A stretch of 64,000 nt of DNA, from positions 124,001 to 188,000 of the forward strand of contig CALKIZ010000003.1 of NCBI GenBank assembly GCA_937995735.1, given 5' to 3'. The notes under the pieces are model-generated. The model did not search any database. It worked only from the letters and a program-made list of their open reading frames with translations, and was not told where the DNA came from. How positions within the stretch are numbered: position 1 is the stretch's first letter; each line of letters begins with the position of its first letter. This DNA comes from an uncultured Neomegalonema sp. (GTDB taxonomy: Bacteria > Pseudomonadota > Alphaproteobacteria > Rhodobacterales > Rhodobacteraceae). The position numbers and the translations under genes were made by a program. Below are positions 17,807 through 26,412 of this stretch, one piece after another.

Positions 17807-17835
17807 AAATAACCTTGGAAATTCTGCCCTGTCAA
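17807..17835 (-). promoter_or_regulatory. sigma-70 type promoter of the SOS gene
   Basis: On the minus strand TTGACA (17830-17835) is separated by 17 bp from TTATTT (17807-17812). The -35 is perfect; the -10 is weak. The predicted start of transcription lies inside the LexA box, leaving a very short leader of about 12-15 nt without a clear Shine-Dalgarno. Confidence 0.7.
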
Positions 17836-17880
17836 GAAAATAAGCACCGCGCGCAGGCATCGTTTACAGGAGCAATCGGG

Positions 17881-17994
17881 ATGTATCGAAGCAGCGCAGC
17901 GGCGACGCGCAAAGCAAATCAAGCGACTGACCGGGCGGATATAGCGGTCTGCGAAGCAGAACGCGCCCGCCTGGGGGGTGAGGAGGATCAGTGA
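17881..17994 (+). CDS. possible 37-residue small protein
   Basis: A short frame (MYRSSAAATRKANQATDRAD...GGEEDQ) with AGGAG 8 bp before its ATG. It is divergent from the SOS-promoter gene. Its stop overlaps a second 22-codon frame starting at GTG 17991 (IDPLDQSPDERARVVAK, to 18059). Together they resemble one ~60-residue protein split by a frameshift. No family is recognised. Confidence 0.35.
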   Translation: MYRSSAAATRKANQATDRADIAVCEAERARLGGEEDQ

Positions 17995-18014
17995 TTGATC
18001 CATTGGATCAATCA
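17992..18014. repeat. perfect 10-bp palindrome
   Basis: TGATTGATCC and GGATCAATCA are exact inverted arms around ATT. The stop codon of the 37-residue frame lies inside. It has no T-run, so it is more like an operator or recombination site than a terminator. Confidence 0.6.
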
Positions 18015-18065
18015 CCTGACGAACGGGCGCGTGTCGTAGCTAAAAGTATTTTGCAATGATACCGC

Positions 18066-18116
18066 CAGTAAAAACCGTGGCCCCAGTTTTTCTCAAATAT
18101 AACTCTGGTAGGAATT
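18066..18116. repeat. degenerate copy of the yigZ 3' end and flank
   Basis: About 50 bp (CAGTAAAAACCGTGG... to GGTAGGAATT) match the yigZ stop region and downstream flank at 16466-16517. In both cases the segment runs straight into a REPIN-like element (R1 and R4). Confidence 0.65.
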
Positions 18117-18207
18117 GTCATACTCCGCAAATGCGGAGTATCCACTCATCAATTGAGAAAGTCAGAACAAACTGCGGAATGGATTGTCCGCCTACGCGGA
18201 CAATGAC
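18117..18207. repeat. REPIN-like element R4 (91 bp)
   Basis: Same bipartite element, with spacer ACTCATCAATTGAGAAAGTC as in R6. It is the first of three elements spaced exactly 178 bp apart. Confidence 0.85.
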
Positions 18208-18282
18208 CGGAGTTGAGGCCATCTTAAATCAGGCTGTCATAGTGATCGTCCCAGCGAGGATTATCGTGCTCGATCAGATTCA
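18208..18282 (-). pseudogene. truncated 3' end of a GIY-YIG gene, copy 1
   Basis: This 75-bp stretch matches the last ~25 codons of the intact GIY-YIG gene (16756-16830), including the segment coding for NPRWDDLY. The match begins at the edge of R4, as it does at R2, and ends before CATCAGTAGG. It is a gene remnant carried with the repeat. Confidence 0.8.
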
Positions 18283-18294
18283 TCAGTAGGAATT

Positions 18295-18385
18295 GTCATA
18301 CCCCGCGCAGGCGGGGTATCCACAGATTACTTGAGACTGTCACGTCAAATTGCGGGGTGGATCGTCCGCCTTCGCGGACAATGAC
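18295..18385. repeat. REPIN-like element R5 (91 bp)
   Basis: Same design, with CCCCGC/GCGGGG first hairpin and spacer resembling R1 (GATTACTTGAGACTGTCACG). It starts 178 bp after R4. Confidence 0.85.
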
Positions 18386-18460
18386 CGGGGTTGAGGCCAT
18401 CTCAAATCAGGTTGTCATACAAATCATCCCAGCGAGGATTGTCGCGCTTGATCAGATTCA
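18386..18460 (-). pseudogene. truncated 3' end of a GIY-YIG gene, copy 2
   Basis: Second copy of the ~75-bp GIY-YIG tail, slightly diverged from copy 1 and from the intact gene. It again begins at the right edge of a repeat (R5) and ends before CATCAGTAGGAATT. Confidence 0.8.
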
Positions 18461-18472
18461 TCAGTAGGAATT

Positions 18473-18563
18473 GTCATACTCCGCGAATGCGGAGTATCCA
18501 CTCATCAATTGAGAAAGTCAGAACAAACTGCGGAATGGATTGTCCGCCTACGCGGATAATGAC
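18473..18563. repeat. REPIN-like element R6 (91 bp)
   Basis: Same design, 178 bp after R5. The uvrB stop codon lies 9 bp beyond its right edge, so the element occupies the uvrB 3' flank. Confidence 0.85.
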
Positions 18564-18572
18564 AAAGCTATT

Positions 18573-20762
18573 TCACCGCATCTTCTTCTTACTCTTCCCC
18601 CGATAACTCCGCGTGCCACCCTTTCCGGCGGTACTCCGCCCCGCATTCCATGCGGCGTCTTCTTCGGCCAATCTAATCGCGTTTTGTCTTGCCATCGGGT
18701 CGCCCGCAACGGTGAGTTCCACCGCTTCCAGACGGCGCACTTCGTCTCTGATCCGCGCGGCCTCTTCGAATTCCAAATTCTCGGCGGCTTTGATCATCTC
18801 TTTGCGCAAGTGATCGAGATGCGCTTTCATGTTTTCGCCGACGAGTTCTTTTGTGCCGCGACCCGATTTGATCTTCACCGTCACGCGGTCTTTTTCGTAG
18901 ATCGAGTCCATAATGTCGGAGATATTTTTCTTTACACTGGCGGGCGTGATGCCATGTGCTTCGTTGTAGGCAATTTGCTTGGCCCGGCGACGGTCTGTTT
19001 CGGCCATGGCGCGTTCCATGCTGCCGGTGATCCGGTCGGCGTAGAGGATTACCTTTGAGTCCACATTACGCGCGGCACGGCCAATCGTCTGCACAAGGGA
19101 TGTCTCTGACCGCAGGAAGCCTTCTTTATCCGCATCCAAAATAGCGACGAGCGCGCATTCGGGAATGTCCAATCCTTCGCGCAGCAGATTGATGCCGATC
19201 AGCGCGTCAAACGCTCCGAGGCGCAGATCGCGGATAATCTCGATCCGCTCTACCGTGTCGATATCAGAGTGCATGTAGCGCACGCGGATGCCTTGCTCGT
19301 GCAGATATTCCGTCAGGTCTTCGGCCATGCGTTTTGTCAGTGTCGTGACCAGCGTGCGATAGCCGTTCAACGTAGTCTGTTTGATCTCATCAACCAGATC
19401 GTCAACTTGCATCTTCACAGGACGGATTTCGACCGGAGGATCGGTCAGGCCCGTTGGACGAATGACTTGCTCGGTAAAGATACCGCCGGTGCGCTCCATC
19501 TCCCACTTGCTCGGGGTGGCGGAGACGAACACGGATTGCGGGCGCATTGCGTCCCATTCCTCGAACTTGAGCGGGCGGTTATCCATGCAAGACGGCAGAC
19601 GGAACCCGTGATCCGCGAGCGTGAATTTGCGGCGGTAATCGCCCTTATACATCGCGCCGATTTGCGGCACGGAGACATGGCTCTCATCGGCAAAGACAAT
19701 CGCGTTATCGGGGATGTATTCGAACAGGGTAGGGGGCGGCTCGCCGGGGGCGCGGCCCGTCAGATAGCGCGAGTAGTTCTCGATGCCTTGGCAAACGCCG
19801 GTGGCTTCCAGCATTTCAACATCGAAGTTACAGCGTTGCTCGATGCGTTGGGCTTCCAATAATTTACCCTCGGCCTCGAATTTTCTCAAAGTGACCGCAA
19901 GTTCTTCTTTGATGGATTTGATCGCCTGATTCAGCGTCGGACGCGGCGTGACATAGTGGCTGTTCGCATAGATGCGGACTTTTTCCATGTCTTGAAAAGT
20001 CTCACCGGTCAGCGGATCAAACTCGGTGATTTTCTCCAGATCATCGCCAAAGAAATTGAGCCTGATTGCGCGGTCTTCCATGTGCGCGGGCCAAATCTCA
20101 AGGCTGTCCCCCCGCACCCGGAACATGCCGCGCGCAAAACCTGCATCGTTGCGCTTATAGGCTTGGGCAATCAGGTTCCGCATGACTTCGCGTTGGTCAT
20201 AGACATTGCCGGAGAGCAAATCTTGGGTCATCGCGCCATAAGTTTCGACCGAGCCGATACCGTAAATACAAGACACCGAAGCAACGATAATCACATCGTC
20301 CCGTTCCAGCAGCGCCCGCGTCGCAGAGTGGCGCATTCGGTCGATGTTCTCGTTAATCTGGGATTCTTTTTCGATATAGGTGTCCGTGCGCGGAACATAA
20401 GCCTCGGGCTGATAATAGTCATAGTAGGAGACGAAATACTCGACCGCGTTATTAGGGAAGAACGACTTGAACTCGCCATAGAGCTGGGCGGCGAGGGTCT
20501 TGTTCGGAGCAAGGATGATCGCAGGACGCTGAGTCGCCTCGATCACCTTGGCCATGGTAAAAGTCTTACCCGTGCCGGTCGCGCCAAGCAGAACTTGGTC
20601 CTGCTCGCCTTGATTTACGGCTTCCGCGATTTCGGCAATGGCGGTGGGCTGATCCCCCGCCGGAGTAAATTCCGAAACCATTTCAAAACGAATACCGCCT
20701 TCCAGCTTTTCACGGTCCGGGCGGACAACTTCGGGTAAAATGACCGGTTCGGGGGTATCCAT
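18573..20762 (-). CDS. uvrB: UvrABC system protein B (excinuclease helicase subunit)
   Basis: UvrB verifies damage in nucleotide excision repair and forms the pre-incision complex with UvrC. The 729-residue protein has Walker [10 protein letters not shown], the beta-hairpin region ([22 protein letters not shown]), helicase motifs ([23 protein letters not shown]) and the C-terminal UVR domain that docks UvrC ([23 protein letters not shown]). A basic C-terminal tail of ~35 residues follows. Its 3' end is used as a repeat-flanking segment. No GTTCN7GTTC box was seen directly upstream, so SOS control is not evident here. Confidence 0.97.
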   Translation of the reverse strand: MDTPEPVILPEVVRPDREKLEGGIRFEMVSEFTPAGDQPTAIAEIAEAVNQGEQDQVLLGATGTGKTFTMAKVIEATQRPAIILAPNKTLAAQLYGEFKSFFPNNAVEYFVSYYDYYQPEAYVPRTDTYIEKESQINENIDRMRHSATRALLERDDVIIVASVSCIYGIGSVETYGAMTQDLLSGNVYDQREVMRNLIAQAYKRNDAGFARGMFRVRGDSLEIWPAHMEDRAIRLNFFGDDLEKITEFDPLTGETFQDMEKVRIYANSHYVTPRPTLNQAIKSIKEELAVTLRKFEAEGKLLEAQRIEQRCNFDVEMLEATGVCQGIENYSRYLTGRAPGEPPPTLFEYIPDNAIVFADESHVSVPQIGAMYKGDYRRKFTLADHGFRLPSCMDNRPLKFEEWDAMRPQSVFVSATPSKWEMERTGGIFTEQVIRPTGLTDPPVEIRPVKMQVDDLVDEIKQTTLNGYRTLVTTLTKRMAEDLTEYLHEQGIRVRYMHSDIDTVERIEIIRDLRLGAFDALIGINLLREGLDIPECALVAILDADKEGFLRSETSLVQTIGRAARNVDSKVILYADRITGSMERAMAETDRRRAKQIAYNEAHGITPASVKKNISDIMDSIYEKDRVTVKIKSGRGTKELVGENMKAHLDHLRKEMIKAAENLEFEEAARIRDEVRRLEAVELTVAGDPMARQNAIRLAEEDAAWNAGRSTAGKGGTRSYRGKSKKKMR

Positions 20763-20769
20763 AGCGCAG

Positions 20770-20787
20770 TTCTCCTTTAACGGAGAA
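20770..20787 (-). promoter_or_regulatory. hairpin covering the uvrB ribosome-binding site
   Basis: In the uvrB leader, TTCTCC-GTTAAA-GGAGAA can pair as a 6-bp stem. The GGAG Shine-Dalgarno (7 nt before ATG) is one arm, so folding could lower translation. Short and untested. Confidence 0.4.
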
Positions 20788-20809
20788 GATAGGGTGTTGG
20801 GGACGAATT

Positions 20810-20908
20810 GTCATTCCCGAGAATAGCGCAAGCGTAGTGCCGCGTACAGGGATCTGCTTTGATGCCAAAGCGAACTGATGAATGGATTTCCGCCTGAATG
20901 GGCATAAC
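20810..20908. repeat. degenerate REPIN-like element
   Basis: Begins AATTGTCATTCCCG and ends TGGATTTCCGCCTGAATGGGCATAAC. The outline of the 91-bp element is visible but both hairpins are broken. It looks like an old copy upstream of uvrB. Confidence 0.45.
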
Positions 20909-21020
20909 GGTGGAGGAATGCGGTCGTCTGGTGGATAAGCGGGTGACTTTGGATGTGTGTATTCGTACTTCCATCCGAAGGAAAAAATAATGCGCTTCAT
21001 GCGATTACGCTATCGCAGTT

Positions 21021-21359
21021 TTAATTAAGCATCCGAAGCGCTCGGGGCGTTTGGACCCAACCCGGGCAGACTGTCTCTGGTGCTAGCAGGCCGAGAGGCA
21101 ATCCGAAAAGCTCGATAAAAGCTGCTACCCCGAATGGGATCATTGCAAAGCAAATGCGTCGTTGGATTTGTTTTTGAAGTCGTTGACCCTGCTCATCCGG
21201 CTCCCAATAAAATTTCTCAACAAAGCTCATGCCTGTCGTCTGATTGGATTTATGAGCATTGAAAAGAAAGACTGACACAAGTCCGGAAACAAGGAGGCCG
21301 ACAAATATCCATGTGCTCAATCCGTAAAGGATACAGCCGATCATTCTAATGGTCTCCAT
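21021..21359 (-). CDS. small hypothetical membrane protein
   Basis: The 112-residue product has two clear hydrophobic segments (residues 7-33, CILYGLSTWIFVGLLVSGLV, and about 70-92, CFAMIPFGVAAFIELFGLPL). A charged middle lies between them (KFYWEPDEQGQRLQKQ). No family recognised. The start at 21359 lacks a strong Shine-Dalgarno. The region around it is poor in confident genes. Confidence 0.55.
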   Translation of the reverse strand: METIRMIGCILYGLSTWIFVGLLVSGLVSVFLFNAHKSNQTTGMSFVEKFYWEPDEQGQRLQKQIQRRICFAMIPFGVAAFIELFGLPLGLLAPETVCPGWVQTPRALRMLN

Positions 21360-21586
21360 TCGTTATATAATTGGATCGCAGTTTTATCGCAGGGAGTGCG
21401 TTGAAGCCATTTGTTCTTGCGTATCAATGCACAGGGCAGTCGTCGCAGAACATCTTGAGCGTGGGAAAGACGATGAGCGCGGTGCTCTTCCGAGGGCAGT
21501 CGGAAATAAAGTGTGACTTCGAGCGCCGCGCTCATCATGCCGTTCGAGTTACCATCGCCAGCAAGTCCATCAACCAAAACGCGCAT
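21341..21586 (-). CDS. doubtful 81-residue hypothetical protein
   Basis: A short open frame partly overlapping the next gene's start. Its middle (MMSAALEVTLYFRLPSEEHRAH) is plausible protein but no motif, family or Shine-Dalgarno supports it. It may be the end of a degraded gene. The 337 bp from 21360 to 21696 otherwise hold nothing I can name. Confidence 0.25.
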   Translation of the reverse strand: MRVLVDGLAGDGNSNGMMSAALEVTLYFRLPSEEHRAHRLSHAQDVLRRLPCALIRKNKWLQRTPCDKTAIQLYNEWRPLE

Positions 21587-21696
21587 AAATTATCTACCGC
21601 GTATGGTTACCTAGGTAGTCTAAGAGTCACTTGATCGGTTGACCTCAGCAAAAATTCGACCCTAGCTGGACTCATAACAATTTTAGGGAGAACGAT

Positions 21697-22165
21697 ATGC
21701 TCAAGAAACTTGTGAGCGCATCCTGCGTTTCGGCCCTCTCTTAAATCAATTCTGGTACCGCTTGATCTGGGTGAGGAGGTGGAAGCCCGGTCATTGTTTG
21801 CTTCCGCGCGGGAACTTGCGACAGGGGTGAATGCAAAGCTGAATGTGCTCACAGTAGTACCGGATTTTTCCATGCCGATGGTGGCGTCGTTTTTTCCTGC
21901 TGATTTTGAGAAAAAAGCGCTGAAAACAGGGTTTGAAACTCTAACCGCTTTTATTGTGGATCAAGGTGGTTCGGATATTGTGGAAAAAACTTTAGTTGGC
22001 CACGGTTCCGTCTATAAAGAGATTATTGGCGCTGCTGAAGAAATCAAAGCAGATGTTGTTTTACTCGGCTCAGGCAGTGCAGAAACAGGTGATTATTTGC
22101 TTGGTCATAATGCGGCTCGTGTAATGCGGCACGCTTCGTGTACAGTGATTTTACTCCGACGTTGA
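21697..22165 (+). pseudogene. universal stress protein with disrupted 5' end
   Basis: The USP domain is complete from ILVPLDLGEEVEARS to the C-terminal nucleotide-binding motif GSGSAETGDYLLGHNAARVM and TVILLRR. Its frame has no ATG. An ATG with a good AGGGAG Shine-Dalgarno sits at 21697 and reads MLKK, the normal USP beginning, but then shifts into a 15-codon peptide ending at 21744. About 40 bp separate MLKK from ILVP, as if inserted. Alternatively a signal-peptide-like start was fused by deletion. Initiation at a non-standard codon such as ATT 21749 or GTG 21779 would keep a protein of about 130 residues. Confidence 0.6.
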
Positions 22166-22186
22166 TACGTTAAATGGTTATGATAG

Positions 22187-22801
22187 ATGTCAGACCCTGT
22201 TGTCTTTTTGGTCGATGACGATCCGGCAATACGCAAGGCATTGCCGCGCGCACTGAAAATGCGCGGCTATGACGTTGAGACTTTTGCCGGCGCGCAAGCA
22301 TTTCTCGATTCTTATGAGGTTCATAGGCCGGGTTGTCTTATTCTTGATCTTAGTATGCCCGAAATTGATGGCTTGGAGCTACAGGCACGACTCGCAAAAC
22401 AAGCACCCGATTTGCCGATTATCTTTATCACCGGCCATGGAAATATACCTCAGTCGGTACAAGCGCTGCGGGCTGGCGCACTCGATTTTTTAGAAAAACC
22501 GTTCCGCCAGGATGCCTTGCTCAACCGGATTGAGGAGGCCTTCGCGAGTCAAAAAGTCCGGATTGACCTTAATAAAGATCCGGCGACCATCCGCGAACGG
22601 GCTGCGCGCCTGACGGATCGGGAAGTCGATGTATTGCGGCTATTGGCAACGGCAGATGCTAAATTGTCTAACAAAGCGATCGGCAGAGAACTTGCTATTA
22701 GTCACCGGACCGTCGAGCACCATAGGGCGCGGGGGATGGAAAAATTGGGTGCGGCCACGCTGACGGAACTGATGGAGATGTCAAAACTCATTGGATGGTG
22801 A
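22187..22801 (+). CDS. FixJ-type response regulator
   Basis: The 204-residue protein has a receiver domain (acidic pocket VDDDPA, phosphoacceptor Asp in LILDLSMPEIDG, conserved Thr in FITGHGN, Lys in FLEKPF). A LuxR-type helix-turn-helix follows (RLTDREVDVLRLLA, NKAIGRELAISHRTVEHHR). That is the FixJ/TtrR layout. It starts 21 bp after the disrupted USP gene and converges on the sensor kinase gene, 22 bp away. The two are the obvious partners. Targets are not visible. Confidence 0.92.
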   Translation: MSDPVVFLVDDDPAIRKALPRALKMRGYDVETFAGAQAFLDSYEVHRPGCLILDLSMPEIDGLELQARLAKQAPDLPIIFITGHGNIPQSVQALRAGALDFLEKPFRQDALLNRIEEAFASQKVRIDLNKDPATIRERAARLTDREVDVLRLLATADAKLSNKAIGRELAISHRTVEHHRARGMEKLGAATLTELMEMSKLIGW

Positions 22802-22823
22802 GCGTTTATTCCCGCTTGCAGAT

Positions 22824-24902
22824 TCAAGACGCCTTTCGTACTTCATGTGGCAATATAATGCGGAATCGTGCGCCTTTTGCAGCATTAGCATCTGCAATGA
22901 GTTGTCCATTATGTGCTTCGATAATTGAGCGACTAATAGACAAGCCCATTCCCATGCCTTCGGGTTTGCTGGTTTCAAATGGTTTGAAAGCCTGATTGAT
23001 AGACTTCAAGCCGGGGCCGGAATCTTCGACGGTGATCTCGGCGCTGTCATTTAGTATCCGTGTCTGAACTGTGATGATACGTTCTTTACTTTCATTGGCG
23101 ACAATCGCTTCGACGCTGTTTCGCAAGAGGTTGACTAAGACTTGTGCGATCTGAACCCGATTAATCGTGATTTCAGGGGCATTTTGTTCTGTATCGACTG
23201 TGATTTCGATATTGTTTTCGCGCGCTTGAGGATCAATGAGTCGGATCGTTTGCGCGATGAGCTGGCTAAGGTCGACCAATTCCGCATCCGTTTCGCCTTT
23301 GCGGATAAACTGTCTGAGTTGGCGAATGATTTCTCCGGCACGGAAGGCTTCATTTTGCATTTCTTCGATGCATTCCATGATTTCATGATCGGAAGGCTTA
23401 TTCGCTTTCCCGGCATTCAAAAGGGCGTCACAATATTGGGTAATGGCGGTCAGGGGTTGGTTTAACTCATGGGCCAGACTTGCAGCCATTTCGCCGGTGG
23501 TACTGAACCGCGCGACATGAGCCAGTTCGTTTTGGAGTTGTTGGCTTTGCGCCTCGGCGCGCTTGCGGTCTGTGATTTCAGTGCGGAGGGCTTCAACTCT
23601 GATCTCAAGTTTTTCCGCTGATGCGACCAACTCTTTATTCATTGCGGTGTTCTGAGTTTTGTAATCATCTAACCATCGCGCCATTCGGCGAAAAGCAGTA
23701 GAAACATGCTTCAACTCGATGAAATTTTCGGGCAAGCAGTCTGTTTTGGCATTTTCCCCCTGTGTGATTTGATCGGCACATTGAGACAATAATGTAAGCG
23801 GAGATGTTATGCGGCGCGCGATAAACCAGCCCAGTAGAACCGTGATACAACCTATCGATACTGCGATTGCAATATTTTGGGTTCGCCCTTCCTTAATGGA
23901 GCCAAGGAAGTCATTTTCAGGGACATAAATTGCGATTGTCCATTCCAAGTTTCCAACATTGAAGGGCTTGAAGACTGCATCATAAATCTGATTGTCAATG
24001 GTAACGCGCGCAAACTGATCCACAGAAAAATCGAGATCACCCCTTGAAGATGATATTTTCTCTACAATCGCGCTTGCTATTGGATCACCGATTTCATCAA
24101 TTTTTGCGAATCTTAAACCGGTCTCGCCATTATCTTTGAGTTTTTTGATTTTCGTAAAATCAGGATGTGCAATAACATCGCCGTTTGTTTCCAGAATAAA
24201 CGCAGTGCCGGATTTTCCAATACTTAGATTGGCGAGAAAGCTCGATATGGCCGCAATTTCCATATCAATGCCAACAACACCGATTATGTCTTCATCATTA
24301 TCATAGATAGGGGCCGCAATCGTAATCCCAGGCTTTTGAGAGGTATAAAAAATGTAAGGAGACGTCCATGTCGTGGCTTCCTTGGCAAGAGCCTGTTTAT
24401 ACCACGGGCGTTCTCTGGGGTCATAGGGATCATCAGGGTCGAAATCAGAGCGGATGTTTTTGAATGCCTTGCTGCGGTATGTAAGCTCTGCACCCTCGCC
24501 GGGCGATGAGATTTTTTTGGTTCTGAATTTAACGCCAGCGATATCTATGGTACGATTGACGAAGATAAAGCTGCCTTGGGTGTCGCCATAATAAAGCCCG
24601 CTGATATTTGGTGACACTCTCAATTGCTCAAAAAAGAAAAGTTCTAAATCTGATTGATCCGGTTCGGTGAAAAACCCTTCTTGCTGTAACCCTTGCGAAA
24701 GATTGACGGCAAGGTCAGCGTGCTGAAGAAAGTTCTGAGTGTGACGGATTGTGTTCTCCGCCGTCTCGACCATCAACCGTTCCGCTTGGCGTAAAACGGC
24801 TGTTTCGGAGGTGACAAACGAAGATGAGATTATAATCCCCGCTGCTATGAGCTGAAGGCCGACAAGCACGGCAAGGATGGTTGTTTTTATTGAGAGTAAC
24901 AT
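22824..24902 (-). CDS. membrane sensor histidine kinase with Cache-type sensor
   Basis: The 692-residue kinase has TM1 (residues 7-30), a large extracytoplasmic sensor of about 300 residues with Cache features (WTSPYIFYTSQKPGITIAAPIY, IIGVVGIDMEI), then TM2. A HAMP segment and coiled coil precede HisKA (MAASLAHELNQPLTAI, phospho-His) and HATPase with N, G1 and G2 boxes (LVNLLRNSVEAI, EDSGPGL, GMGMGLSISRSI). It resembles DctB-type sensors of small organic acids or amines. The start at 24902 (MLLSIKTT) removes an upstream 56-residue tail that lies over the DUF3422 gene end. Its partner is the convergent FixJ-like regulator. Confidence 0.9.
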   Translation of the reverse strand: MLLSIKTTILAVLVGLQLIAAGIIISSSFVTSETAVLRQAERLMVETAENTIRHTQNFLQHADLAVNLSQGLQQEGFFTEPDQSDLELFFFEQLRVSPNISGLYYGDTQGSFIFVNRTIDIAGVKFRTKKISSPGEGAELTYRSKAFKNIRSDFDPDDPYDPRERPWYKQALAKEATTWTSPYIFYTSQKPGITIAAPIYDNDEDIIGVVGIDMEIAAISSFLANLSIGKSGTAFILETNGDVIAHPDFTKIKKLKDNGETGLRFAKIDEIGDPIASAIVEKISSSRGDLDFSVDQFARVTIDNQIYDAVFKPFNVGNLEWTIAIYVPENDFLGSIKEGRTQNIAIAVSIGCITVLLGWFIARRITSPLTLLSQCADQITQGENAKTDCLPENFIELKHVSTAFRRMARWLDDYKTQNTAMNKELVASAEKLEIRVEALRTEITDRKRAEAQSQQLQNELAHVARFSTTGEMAASLAHELNQPLTAITQYCDALLNAGKANKPSDHEIMECIEEMQNEAFRAGEIIRQLRQFIRKGETDAELVDLSQLIAQTIRLIDPQARENNIEITVDTEQNAPEITINRVQIAQVLVNLLRNSVEAIVANESKERIITVQTRILNDSAEITVEDSGPGLKSINQAFKPFETSKPEGMGMGLSISRSIIEAHNGQLIADANAAKGARFRIILPHEVRKAS

Positions 24903-24976
24903 GCGCTTAAGCCTGTCGAAAATTGACTGGCTGCGCAAGGTATCTCTTGCTTGGCTTATTTGCGACCCGTGGGGAT

Positions 24977-26284
24977 TTACTCCATTTCCCGCATCGCTCT
25001 TGCTTTGACCCGGCGGATGAAAACCCAAACAAGGATGAGAACCGGCACGACGACGGCGGCTTTTGTCCAATCGGATGACAGGCCGATCTTTTTACTTAGC
25101 GGTGCGATAAGCAACGCGACCAAACTGACCGCGTAATAGCTGATGGCGACGACGGAAAATCCTTCGACGGTTTCTTGCAGGCGAAGCTGTGTGGCGCTGC
25201 GGGCATTCATAGAGGCGAGGAGTTCGCGGTTTTGTTCTTCTAATGCTACGTCGATGCGCGTTCTCAGGAGCGTGGCGACCCGCGTTGCACGTTCGGAGAG
25301 GGTGGCGAGGCGCGCGCGGGTGGCTTCGCAACTATTCATAGCCGGATCATAGCGCCTCATCATAAATGCTTTGAGGTCTATCAATCCGATGATGGGCTGT
25401 GCCGATAAGACATCAATCCTGCGCCAGACAATAGCGGCGTAAGCGCGCGCTGCGTCGAGACGAAAAGAATTTGCAGCAGTGATTTGTTCAATCTCTGCAG
25501 ATAGCTTTGTTATAAGGTCTAGGACACGGCGTTCAGCTTCGGGTTCATTGCCGCCAATGCTCCCTGTGGCTTTTGCCAGAGCGCTGTCAATCTCATTAAG
25601 GCGTGGCCATACACCACGTGCATCGGTTACTGCCAACATCGAAGCGGCACGGTAGGTTTCGACTTCGATAAGGCGTTGGATTAACCGGCCCAGTAATGTT
25701 TCTTCAAAACCGGCATCGCATTGTACGGCAAAGCGCATGAAGCCATCTTCGTGAATACGAAAATCGCCCCAAAACCGAGCTTGATCTCCAAACACACTCC
25801 CTCCGATGAGGCTTTGCTTGTGGAAATGAGGGGCGATATGGCGCGGAACCATCTTATCTTCAAGATTGAAGCCTTCATTACGTGTTTCGCAATGAACATG
25901 GACAGCGGCGAGAACAGAGCCGGGGATTTGCGCAACCCAATCCTTGGGAAGCAAATTTAATGCAGGCGCGTCAAAGGGCACGCTGCTTTCGTCAGCGGGT
26001 CCGGTCATTATCGTCAGAGCGATAAACTCGGTATGCTGTTCCCACTTAATCTGAAACCGTCCAAAATCTGCGAGCAGTTGCGGTGCGTTTTCAGCAGGGT
26101 GAGGGGTTCCAAATCTATCGCAAAGAGCAATGAGATGGGCGCGCATTGCCGCGACTTGATCCGGTGCACATGTCATCGCCAGTGATGATACTCGACAGGG
26201 CGGCTTTAACAGAGCAAAGGGGCGGGCGTGTAGTTCGTTGGCCAGTGCGATGCGCTGTGCGTGATCTGTTGGCGTTTGAGACAT
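24977..26284 (-). CDS. DUF3422 family membrane protein
   Basis: This 435-residue protein matches DUF3422, seen in many proteobacteria and of unknown role. The N-terminus has the family's typical ELHARPF motif. A long soluble domain and a helical stretch (LSERATRVATLLRTRIDV) lead to two C-terminal membrane helices (SVVAISYYAVSLVALLIAPL and AAVVVPVLILVWVFI) and a basic tail. The layout resembles a small-ion channel-like or CorA-like tail, but I make no claim of transport. It ends 74 bp before the sensor kinase start on the same strand. Confidence 0.85.
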   Translation of the reverse strand: MSQTPTDHAQRIALANELHARPFALLKPPCRVSSLAMTCAPDQVAAMRAHLIALCDRFGTPHPAENAPQLLADFGRFQIKWEQHTEFIALTIMTGPADESSVPFDAPALNLLPKDWVAQIPGSVLAAVHVHCETRNEGFNLEDKMVPRHIAPHFHKQSLIGGSVFGDQARFWGDFRIHEDGFMRFAVQCDAGFEETLLGRLIQRLIEVETYRAASMLAVTDARGVWPRLNEIDSALAKATGSIGGNEPEAERRVLDLITKLSAEIEQITAANSFRLDAARAYAAIVWRRIDVLSAQPIIGLIDLKAFMMRRYDPAMNSCEATRARLATLSERATRVATLLRTRIDVALEEQNRELLASMNARSATQLRLQETVEGFSVVAISYYAVSLVALLIAPLSKKIGLSSDWTKAAVVVPVLILVWVFIRRVKARAMREME

Positions 26285-26412
26285 AACCCCTCGGGAGAAT
26301 ATTTAGACGGTTTTTATAACTTAGCTTGAAACTTGATTCATCAAAGTTTTGAAATGCTTTATTGAGATTTAATGTCATTATGGGGTTTAAACCTGATAAC
26401 AGTTTAGGCTTC

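Noticed and set aside
18117..18563. Regular 178-bp repeats considered as a CRISPR array
   Set aside because: The units are long, the intervening segments are copies of one gene end and not unique spacers, and no cas genes are near.
19269..20738. Plus-strand ORFs over uvrB
   Set aside because: They are shadows of the highly conserved uvrB frame.
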